64,000 nt of DNA from Eisenbergiella tayi (GTDB lineage Bacteria; Bacillota; Clostridia; Lachnospirales; Lachnospiraceae): positions 1 through 64,000 of the forward strand of contig NZ_MPDJ01000013.1 of assembly GCF_001881565.1 (NCBI RefSeq), read 5' to 3'. Position 1 is the first letter of the stretch; every line of letters starts with the position of its first letter. The translations under genes and the position numbers were made by a program. Shown here in pieces: positions 8,053-15,943 of the stretch. Under the pieces are notes generated by a model that saw nothing but the letters and a program-made list of their open reading frames with translations, was not told the DNA's origin and did not search any database.

Positions 8053-9760
8053 TTATGATTCCGTCAATACCCGGCAAAGCTTCTTAAAAAAAGCAATCCC
8101 ATAGTACGTAAAGGTATGAAATCCCTCCAGCTTCAGTTCCGCATCGTACTGCTTCCGCTTTATCTGCTCCAAAGCCTCTCTTGCACTGCTATCCAGCTGT
8201 GCAAAAGTATCTGCCACTTTCAATTCGATAATGAACGCAGTTCCGTCATAGGGAGCCGACAATAACAGCAGGTCACTCCTGCCCAGACCATTTTCCCGGT
8301 TCGATTTCAGGATATAGCCATCCAGCATTTTCAGAAGGCCCGCCAGGAAACCATGGTAATAGTCCTCTCTATAGTCATAAAAACTGATTGTTTCCATCAG
8401 GGTTTGGACAGTTCCCGTTCCAGTATTTCTGTTTCCCGATGCAGCAGGGCATGATACATCTGCGAGAAATCCTTTTTCCGGATACTCTGATTAAACCAGT
8501 CCAGAATGGTATTCCGGTAAATCATCTTGAATTCCGTATTCGGTATTCCTAACGTCAGGTAGATAGTCTCCCCATCAAACCTTTCCGATTGTTTTTTCAA
8601 ATATCCCGTAAAAAACAGGAAATTCCACAGGTTATCCTCCGATTTATATACTTCACCATAGGTGATATCCTCATGCACGGGCTTTTCTATGGTTCCGCCG
8701 TCAATCAGGCTCTCCATCTCCTGTTTCACGCTGTTATCCGCATGTTCTACCAACTCGCGGACAATGCTGTTTGAGGAGGTGTTAGCCCAATAAGGTCTGG
8801 GAAATGCGTCATGGTCGGCGGATGCCGCCTTTACATAATTGATGACGCTCCATGGATTATAAACCTCTGTCTTTCCAAAAAGATAGCCATCATACCATTC
8901 CCGCACTTCTTTGCACTTCTCTTCTATTCCATAAACTGATAATAAATCTGCTACTTCTTTTTCGGTAAATCCAAAGTGTTCGGCGTAATTCGTATTCAGT
9001 ATGGTAATCATTTCAGGATTATTTAAGCCTGTAAAAATACTCTCTGAATGACTTCGACAGAAGTCATTTGTTATACGAAGGCAGCCTGTTATAACAGCGA
9101 ATTCCAAATTTAAATTTGATTTCAGCGCAGATTCAAATAAAGAACGGATAAAGTCCGACATTTGCCCATAAAAGCCCAGGAAATATGCGTTTTCCAACGG
9201 AACATCATATTCATCAAGCAAAATTATGACATTTTTCCTGTATACTTTTTTTAAACACCTGGATAGGAAATTCAATGCTTTGGCCCAGACCGAATCAGGG
9301 CCTTTTTTTTCAATCATTTCCCGAAATTGATTTTTCTCAGAACTATTCAATTTGGAGTTGAGAAGAATATAGCTGTGCCGGTCAAATTCCTGGGCAATTT
9401 CATCTACCAGGCATTCATAAGCTGTTTGGAAATCCGGTTGTTTCGCACATTTTAATGACAAACTGATAACCGGGTATTGCCCATGTATTTTGTATACTTT
9501 TCACCGGTATCTAAAATATTCAGGCCGTCAAAAAGCTTTTTGTTGTCTATTTCATTTCCATCCGGATCGAACTCTTTTTCAAAATAGTATTTTAGCATAC
9601 TCAGCCCAAGCGTTTTTCCAAATCTTCTTGGCCGCATAAAAACACTTACTTCACTTCTGTTGTCCAATAATTCCTGAATGAAGAGTGATTTATCAACATA
9701 GCAGAAATTATTTTCTCTGAGCTTTTTAAAATCATCGATACCAATTGGAAGCGGTCTCAT
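8053..9760 (-). pseudogene. AAA-ATPase-like/PD-(D/E)XK nuclease family protein, broken by two frameshifts
   Basis: Three minus-strand frames together make one ~565-aa protein of the AAA-ATPase_like plus PDDEXK_9 architecture. 9760-9452 carries the N-terminus MRPLPIGIDDFKKLRENN and the Walker A region MRPRRFGKTLGLSM. 9461-8397 carries the ATPase core with IILLDEYDVPL (Walker B). 8397-8053 carries the C-terminal nuclease-like part, including IIELKVAD. One missing base near 9478-9483 (the expected GQYPVIS reads GNTRLSV) and one near 8399-8404 (LSKP-stop instead of reading into METISF) explain the breaks. Both are at GGG or CCC runs, so real decay and sequencing error are both possible. Such proteins are numerous and often decayed in gut Clostridia; their function is unknown. 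Confidence 0.8.
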
Positions 9761-9913
9761 TATTGTATCTCCCTTAATATTACGATTTTTCCGCCAAAAC
9801 CTGACAGATTTCTTTGAACAAGTTATTCTCTAACAGGCAAATATACGCGCACTCTCTTTCCTATCCTGATTATATCCTGTTTACGTGTTCTCCGCAATGT
9901 TTCTTGTTCACAC

Positions 9914-10179
9914 TTATCCATTGCCATTCATACAGTCACAAACATGCCCGTAAGGCTGTATAGTATCCGGCTTATCCCTTTTGAATAAAACAGCAGTGGA
10001 AGGACGGTAATAATCCTTGACAGCAAAAACTGTACGCATTTCTGATGCCGTAATAGCCGGTCCCCCGAATTGTCTGATCCATTTTTATCCTCTCCCGCAG
10101 AAGTAGAAAATGTGTTCCAACATCCTTTCCTCCGGGTAATGGGAATTGGCAGGAGGCTTACCGCACGGTATACAAAATG
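9914..10179 (-). pseudogene. Possible gene remnant in the 9761-10195 gap
   Basis: On the minus strand, frames joined at the GGGGG run (complement of 10062-10066) give a convincing protein-like stretch: GCWNTFSTSAGEDKNGSDNS in one frame, then GPAITASEMRTVFAVKDYYR and further residues to CDCMNGNG-stop at 9914 in the next. There is no start codon with a ribosome site, and a stop lies at 10180-10182. It looks like the C-terminal remnant of a small gene with a one-base deletion. I do not recognise the family. Nothing else is visible in the 435-bp gap. Confidence 0.35.
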
Positions 10180-10195
10180 CTACTCTTTAAATATA

Positions 10196-11080
10196 TCATT
10201 GTATCCGGCTTTTCTGGATTTTCTGATACCGCCCTAAAACAGGGGGGTTCTCTTCCGTAAGCAAACCGTAGGTATCTGCCCTTCTTTGCATAGTTCTTGT
10301 ATACCGCATAGATTTGTGTCCCGTAATTAATCCAGAGCCATATTGAGGTGCCGGTTCTATGGAAACATCAATAGTTGCGCTGATTATATCATCGTCCTCC
10401 TTTTGTGAAGAGGCAATCTTTTTCCCTATGGGATTAACAATGCAACTTGTCCCCATGTACTCGTTCCAAACGTTATAGTTAACCGATATTCCCATAGCCG
10501 CTACAATATATAACGAATTCTCATAGGCTCTTGCCAAACCATAAATATCCTCCCAACCAAGTGTCGGACATGCGATGATGTCTGCCCCCTTTAATGCAAG
10601 AATACGCGCCGCCTCAGGGAACTGTAAATCCCAGCAGATTAAGAGTCCCAGCCGTCCCCATCTTGTCTCAACAACCTTATAATCATCACCCGCAGAAACA
10701 ATAGCCGCCTCTTCTGCCGGCAAATGTACTTTATCATAGATTTCTTCTATATTTCCTGTTGGGCCAAATAAGAGAGCCGAATTATATTTTTTACCATCTC
10801 TTTGAATATGAAGCCCTGCCACAATATAAGTATTATATTTCTCCGCAATTATTTTCAACCTTTTGATGTGAATATGTTCCAAGGAATAAAACAAACAATG
10901 ATTAACAGCTTCCGTAGTCACAATTAAATCTGTCCCTGCCTGTGCTGCCATTTCAACCATTTTCAAACATTTTTCCACTGCGTCAAAAGCTCTCTGTTCT
11001 GCCCGCACTACTTCTTTACTGTCATCAGTACCAAATGCCTTCTCGTCATATATGGTTTGAACCACCGAAACACGTATCAT
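10196..11080 (-). CDS. Nitrilase-superfamily carbon-nitrogen hydrolase
   Basis: 294 aa with the complete catalytic triad of the family: Glu57 (VTTEAVNH), Lys117 (YDKVHLP) and Cys149 (LLICWDLQFPEAAR). It should hydrolyse an amide, carbamoyl or nitrile carbon-nitrogen bond; the substrate cannot be read from sequence. It is the last gene of a minus-strand cluster (sensor AraC regulator, CE15-like esterase, two permeases, binding protein). It is separated from the binding-protein gene by 151 bp holding a strong hairpin. The position suggests it processes the imported or deacylated substrate. An acyl-amide such as an N-acetylated or uronamide-type sugar is one idea, without direct evidence. Confidence 0.88.
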   Translation of the reverse strand: MIRVSVVQTIYDEKAFGTDDSKEVVRAEQRAFDAVEKCLKMVEMAAQAGTDLIVTTEAVNHCLFYSLEHIHIKRLKIIAEKYNTYIVAGLHIQRDGKKYNSALLFGPTGNIEEIYDKVHLPAEEAAIVSAGDDYKVVETRWGRLGLLICWDLQFPEAARILALKGADIIACPTLGWEDIYGLARAYENSLYIVAAMGISVNYNVWNEYMGTSCIVNPIGKKIASSQKEDDDIISATIDVSIEPAPQYGSGLITGHKSMRYTRTMQRRADTYGLLTEENPPVLGRYQKIQKSRIQ

Positions 11081-11163
11081 AATATCCAGCCTTTCCTTTC
11101 TGTAAAATATCTAATCTACTGTTATTGCTCTCTCGAATTAACTCTTTTTTTCCATCATATTAA

Positions 11164-11193
11164 CAGTGGACAGAGCATAGACTCTGTCCACTG
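11164..11193 (-). promoter_or_regulatory. Intercistronic hairpin between binding-protein and nitrilase genes
   Basis: A perfect 12-bp stem (CAGTGGACAGAG at 11164-11175 with 11182-11193) and a 6-base loop. On the minus strand it is followed by CTGTTAATATG, without a U-run, so it is a poor terminator. Hairpins after a binding-protein gene often protect its mRNA and raise its level relative to downstream genes. Confidence 0.6.
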
Positions 11194-11231
11194 ACTGCTT
11201 CCTTTAATTGTCCGGCTATGATTGCAGGAAA

Positions 11232-12764
11232 CTATTTTTCGGCTTTCCATTCATCTACCTGTTTCTGCATTTCTTCCAATACAGCATCCATACCGGCAGC
11301 CTCCAGTTTTTTCATCATCTCCGGAACAGCCGTCTTCGGGTCTACTGCCCCTACCGAAAGCTGGGGCAGATATTCGCCCGTCACAGCACTGATTGCTGAT
11401 AATTCAGAATCCACTACCGAACTGTCAAAGCTGAATCCCATTGCACAGGATACCTTAGCAGTATCGTTATATTCCTTTATTTTTACCCATATATCCGGAC
11501 TTTGGCTGTCACGGGGAAACGCATTAAACTGATTGCCGAATACCCAGTCTGAATTAGGGTTATACCCAGATGCCTCATCCGAAGTAACTGTACCATTGTC
11601 ATTTAATGTATAGTGAACCCCCTCTATTCCAAAACATGCCATATTATACAAAACCGGATCCGTATTGATCAAATTCAAAAACTGTATCGCCAGTTCAGGA
11701 TTTTTGCAAGTTGTACTGATAGATGTTAGTGTCGCAATGGTTGCTGCTGTTGACATATATGGCTCCGACAATTTTATCATAACGCATTCCTGTCCGCCAA
11801 AATAATTATTCCATCTTGATTTTTCAATTTCCGGCTGATATGTATCCTCCAGGCCAATCACATGAATACCTGCCTGTAAATCGGCTAGAGACTGGTCCTG
11901 AACGCTTATAGCATCCATTTTTATGAGGCCATCCTGTGCCCATTTATACATATATTCATAAAATTTCATATATTCTTCAGATTCATACTGATTATAGACA
12001 GTAAGGGATTCATCAAACATTTTAAACATTCCCGGATAATCATAATCTATGATTTCCTCCATACCAAGCCCGTTTTTCATTCGGTTGGCAAACATAGGAT
12101 AGGCAGCTAAAGGATAAATTTCCGGATATTTTTTCTTAACTGCATACATAAAATCTTCCAAATCGTATATTGTTTTTACACTATCTACATCCAATTGAAA
12201 TTCTTCCACATATTTAACCGGAATTGCAACGGAGCATTGTTTATACATTAACTGATAATTCGGTACACCATAGATCTGTCCTCCGATTTTTACACCTTCC
12301 CACACGCCTTCAGGAATCGAATTATATAACTCCTGCCCGTATTCTTCCAAAAGGTCATCTAAAGGTATATACGCATTTTTATTAACATTAACTGTATAAT
12401 TATTACACCAACTGGAGGTATAACAAAGATCATATTCCTCACCACCTGCAATTACCATCTGCATTTTATCCGTGTGGGAAGCGTAATCATTAAAAACCAA
12501 TTCCAGTTCTATATTCCACCCATACGTTTCATTGATATAATCGCTCATCGCTTTTTGTACACGGTCACTGTCTGCCTGAGGACCTGTCGCTGCAACTACA
12601 TACCATTTTAAAGAGCCCGTTTTCCCGGAAACATCGGATTGGGCCTGGATGGAAGCATTTTGTTTTGACAGATTAGAACTTTTATCCGCCGACCGGCATC
12701 CCGCTATCAATGCGGTCATCAGTATCGCTAAAGATAACATGGCAATAATTTTTTCCTTTTTCAT
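11232..12764 (-). CDS. ABC transporter extracellular solute-binding lipoprotein
   Basis: 510 aa. The signal peptide MKKEKIIAMLSLAILMTALIAGC ends in a lipobox with Cys23 as the lipidated residue, so it is tethered outside the membrane. The mature part fits the large family 1 carbohydrate-binding proteins (LplA/YtcQ-like, with a DUF3502-type C-terminus) that work with LplB/LplC-type permeases, here encoded just upstream. GGAG lies 8 bases before the ATG. The partner ATPase is not in this cluster; such importers usually share a general MsmK-type ATPase encoded elsewhere. The likely ligand is an oligosaccharide, possibly uronic-acid containing given the esterase in the cluster. Confidence 0.9.
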   Translation of the reverse strand: MKKEKIIAMLSLAILMTALIAGCRSADKSSNLSKQNASIQAQSDVSGKTGSLKWYVVAATGPQADSDRVQKAMSDYINETYGWNIELELVFNDYASHTDKMQMVIAGGEEYDLCYTSSWCNNYTVNVNKNAYIPLDDLLEEYGQELYNSIPEGVWEGVKIGGQIYGVPNYQLMYKQCSVAIPVKYVEEFQLDVDSVKTIYDLEDFMYAVKKKYPEIYPLAAYPMFANRMKNGLGMEEIIDYDYPGMFKMFDESLTVYNQYESEEYMKFYEYMYKWAQDGLIKMDAISVQDQSLADLQAGIHVIGLEDTYQPEIEKSRWNNYFGGQECVMIKLSEPYMSTAATIATLTSISTTCKNPELAIQFLNLINTDPVLYNMACFGIEGVHYTLNDNGTVTSDEASGYNPNSDWVFGNQFNAFPRDSQSPDIWVKIKEYNDTAKVSCAMGFSFDSSVVDSELSAISAVTGEYLPQLSVGAVDPKTAVPEMMKKLEAAGMDAVLEEMQKQVDEWKAEK

Positions 12765-12855
12765 CTCACTATCTCCTTCTAAATTATGTTGTCAGACAAT
12801 AAGTTTCACCAATCACTTTTTATTATCACCCCCCACCAACTTATTTTCACATGAA

Positions 12856-13728
12856 CTAACCTTTCACCGCACCTACGGAGATACCTCGTACGAAGTATTT
12901 CTGGAAGAAAGGAAACACTATCAGCATGGGACCTGCCGCAAGTACACAAAGCGCCATTCTTGTGGTTTCCCCCGGCATCTGGGTAAGATCCACATTTGCA
13001 GATACCATACTCTGAGAGAGAAATGTAATATTGTTCATCAATCTGTACATATAATACTGCAGCGATGACAGATTTGCGCTGTCCACATATAGCATAGATA
13101 AGTACCAGTCATTCCAATACATAAAGGCAATAAATAGCCCCACCGTTGCCAGTGCCGGTTTTGCTAAAGGCATAACAATTCTGAAAAAAATCTGAATTTC
13201 TCCTGCCCCATCTATTTTAGCCGCTTCAATTAATGCAACCGGCGTTTCTCTTAAAAAACTTTTCATAAGAAAAACGTTCCACGGAACAATGAGATATGGA
13301 AAAATCAGTGCAAACAATGTATCTTTCAAATTATATATTTTTACCATAGTAATATATGTAGGCACCATTCCTACATTGAACAGCATAGCGAATAGAACCA
13401 GAAAGGATAGTACCTTCGCCAGGTAGTAGTCCTGTCTTGAAATCACATAGGCCAACGCACTTGTCAGAAACAGGCTTCCTGCTGTTCCTATTACAGTCAC
13501 TGTAATCGTTACTCTATAAGCACTTAAAATAGCTTTCGGGACCTTAAATATGTATTCAAATGCTGCCACGGAAAAACCTCTCGGTATCAGAGAATACCCC
13601 TGCTGCCGAAGGAGTGTATTATCCGAAAATGATGCTGACAGAATCAGAAAAACGGGAAGCACACAGCATATAGATATTATTATAAAAATAAGATTGGCTA
13701 TTATTTTCCCTCCGTTTTTACCTGCCAT
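12856..13728 (-). CDS. ABC sugar transporter permease (LplC/YtcP type)
   Basis: 290 aa, six membrane segments, with the cytoplasmic coupling motif EAAKIDGAGEIQIFFRIVMP that docks on the ATPase. It starts MAGKNGGK at 13728, where GGAGGAAGGACA immediately precedes the ATG; the open frame continues upstream to 13767 but lacks a ribosome site. It lies 13 bases after the partner permease gene and 91 bases before the binding-protein gene. The N-terminal part resembles the CUT1 second-permease group (LplC). It forms the heterodimeric channel with the product of 13742-14659. Confidence 0.92.
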   Translation of the reverse strand: MAGKNGGKIIANLIFIIISICCVLPVFLILSASFSDNTLLRQQGYSLIPRGFSVAAFEYIFKVPKAILSAYRVTITVTVIGTAGSLFLTSALAYVISRQDYYLAKVLSFLVLFAMLFNVGMVPTYITMVKIYNLKDTLFALIFPYLIVPWNVFLMKSFLRETPVALIEAAKIDGAGEIQIFFRIVMPLAKPALATVGLFIAFMYWNDWYLSMLYVDSANLSSLQYYMYRLMNNITFLSQSMVSANVDLTQMPGETTRMALCVLAAGPMLIVFPFFQKYFVRGISVGAVKG

Positions 13729-13741
13729 TGTCCTTCCTCCT

Positions 13742-14659
13742 CTAAAATAATGCATTGTCTCTGTCAATTTTTCTGATAACTACATTTATTACATAAAGTG
13801 TTGCAAACCCTGCTAATGTTTGGAAGAGTCCCATTGCAGATGCCATTCCAATATCACCCGTGTCACGAAGCGCCCGGTAGACGTAAGTATCAATCACATC
13901 CGTTACCCGATACAGGGTGCCTGAATTCCGGGGCAAAAAATAGAACATACCAAAATCTGCATTAAAAATTTTACCTGTCTGCAGCAGAACCATTAAAACA
14001 ATGGTCGGCTTTAAAAAGGGAAGCATAATATACCATGTCCTTTGCTTTTTAGTCGCACCGTCAATAGCCGCCGCCTCCAAAAGATGAATATCCATCCCCA
14101 ATAACGTTGCATAATAGAGCAATGTCATATAACCCACATTTTTCCACAAATAGGCCAGAGGCATAATAATACGCCAATAATGGGGAGTATTATAAAAATT
14201 AGGAACGGAAAAGCCAAGCTTTTTGCACAAAACACTCATTACTCCCATATCGGGACAAAGCAGTGCATAAACCACATAACTGGCAACTACCCAGGATATG
14301 AAATAAGGCACAAACATACATGTTTGAAATAACTTTACTTTCCGTGCTGAAAATTGATACATGAGCAGTGCAAGTCCAATGGATACCAAAACTGTTATCA
14401 AAATGAAACAAAAATTCATGCTTAGCGTATTGGATGTTATTCTGACAGCATCGTTTGAGTTGAAAAAAAATTCAAAATTCTTAAAAACAGGTGATATCCA
14501 ATCACTTCCAAATATTCCCCTGCTATAATCAATTCTCTTAAAGGGAATGACAAGTCCAAACATTGGTATATAGTAGATTGCAAACAGCACTGCAGTTCCC
14601 GGTATTGCCAGTAATGTAAGTCCCCAGTTTATTTTGCTTTTTCTGCTTTTCTTTATCAT
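13742..14659 (-). CDS. ABC sugar transporter permease (LplB/YteP type)
   Basis: 305 aa with six predicted membrane helices and the coupling loop EAAAIDGATKKQRTWYIMLP. The N-terminus (INWGLTLLAIPGTAVLFAIY, then a periplasmic-side loop with GIFGSDWISPVFKNFEFFF) is characteristic of LplB/YteP permeases that pair with lipoproteins of the 11232-12764 type. It precedes the LplC-type permease by 13 bases. A 129-bp gap separates it from the esterase gene upstream, enough for a secondary promoter, but none is clear. Confidence 0.92.
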   Translation of the reverse strand: MIKKSRKSKINWGLTLLAIPGTAVLFAIYYIPMFGLVIPFKRIDYSRGIFGSDWISPVFKNFEFFFNSNDAVRITSNTLSMNFCFILITVLVSIGLALLMYQFSARKVKLFQTCMFVPYFISWVVASYVVYALLCPDMGVMSVLCKKLGFSVPNFYNTPHYWRIIMPLAYLWKNVGYMTLLYYATLLGMDIHLLEAAAIDGATKKQRTWYIMLPFLKPTIVLMVLLQTGKIFNADFGMFYFLPRNSGTLYRVTDVIDTYVYRALRDTGDIGMASAMGLFQTLAGFATLYVINVVIRKIDRDNALF

Positions 14660-14788
14660 ATTAATAACCTCATCCTTTTGTAATCCAGCCGAAATCCTCT
14701 CTGTATGAAGTATTATAAATCGCTGTTTTCCCTCTTTTCTACTATAAATACTGTTCTTTCCTGCAAATTTGGTATACTCCGTACTATT

Positions 14789-15943
14789 CTATATATTCCG
14801 CGGACATTTCCAATGGTATATGAGCCTCTGTTTTTTGAAAGGAAGTACAAACGCACCTTTCGCAACCGGCTCTCCACACATTCTGTTACGTATTACACTT
14901 ACTAATTTTTCCACATCCTCTACCGTATGTTCATGTTCTCCCTTTCGGAAATACAGCAGAAGATTATCTTCTGCCTCTAAAAAACGATAAACTTCTCTGG
15001 CAGCCATTGCAGTTTCCCATGTTCCTATGATATTAGCCCATATGTCACTTGCACTTTCTGTTTCCACTAAAATACGGGGAGCCACCAGCGCTTTCAGATA
15101 GTGTTCATCGAAGGGCAGATTTCCTTCCGAACCGGTATATTGCTTCATTTCAGGACCAAACCAATGATAGATGCCGTAAAATGCGCAATCAGACATTTGT
15201 TCGCTACGAAGCTCTGATCCCTTTTCGTCAATGGCCCTCATATGAATCCGAAAGCATCCGCTTCCTCCCTGACCTGAAGCATTTGGATTTACAATTGCTG
15301 CCCTATTATCCAAAGCACCCGCAAGAAGTGCCGCCTTTCCACCACGCGAATGGCCCGAAAAGGCAATACAAGTCATATCCGCTATTCCCAATATTCCAAG
15401 AGCATCTATACAACGGGAAAATCCCCATGCCCATGCCCCAATAGTTCCAAAAGTATATTCTGTATATAGCTCGTGCAAAGGGCCGCTCCTTACTCCGGGA
15501 ACCAAATCAGATGCAATCTCTGTTCTGTCAAACATAACAAGCATAATGCCTCTGTCTGTAAAGCTGTCAATAAATTGGGGGTCATAAATGTATCTCCAAC
15601 ATAAATCTCCATCTACTACCACAGGATATTTATCATTACCCTTTGGTTTAAAAACCACCATCTTAAAAGAAAGGGAATTGTTATCTCTACCAGCGATAAT
15701 GCGGTAAGAATCCATTTGCATTTCTTCGTTACAACATAGAGTCTGTATTTTCATAAACTCCGGAGCCGGAGGCTGTGTTCCATATTGCATTTCTACTGCA
15801 AGCTTGTACAGTTCCCGCCGGCGCACTTCCCATTGTTCTTTTTTCTCAAGCATCGTTCCATTCTCAAACAAAAAAGGATTCGGCAGTTCTGACAACACCT
15901 CAAACTTCTTAATTTCAATTAAATTTTCATCAAAGTTACACAT
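14789..15943 (-). CDS. CE15-like (glucuronoyl esterase-related) alpha/beta hydrolase
   Basis: About 384 aa, no signal peptide, so cytoplasmic. The nucleophile motif GHSRGGKAALLAGALDNR (around residue 197) is the GxSRxGK elbow of carbohydrate esterase family 15, followed by NPNASGQGGSGCFR, which aligns with the CE15 active-site loop. The likely catalytic His is in EHEHTVED (around residue 338). CE15 enzymes cleave esters of glucuronic acid. An intracellular form beside an oligosaccharide importer would de-esterify imported glycans, or act on a related sugar ester. The start at 15943 has GGAGG about 11 bases upstream; the ATG at 15961 overlaps that site. The first bases overlap the stop of the AraC regulator gene (15936), implying coupling. 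Confidence 0.78.
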   Translation of the reverse strand: MCNFDENLIEIKKFEVLSELPNPFLFENGTMLEKKEQWEVRRRELYKLAVEMQYGTQPPAPEFMKIQTLCCNEEMQMDSYRIIAGRDNNSLSFKMVVFKPKGNDKYPVVVDGDLCWRYIYDPQFIDSFTDRGIMLVMFDRTEIASDLVPGVRSGPLHELYTEYTFGTIGAWAWGFSRCIDALGILGIADMTCIAFSGHSRGGKAALLAGALDNRAAIVNPNASGQGGSGCFRIHMRAIDEKGSELRSEQMSDCAFYGIYHWFGPEMKQYTGSEGNLPFDEHYLKALVAPRILVETESASDIWANIIGTWETAMAAREVYRFLEAEDNLLLYFRKGEHEHTVEDVEKLVSVIRNRMCGEPVAKGAFVLPFKKQRLIYHWKCPRNI

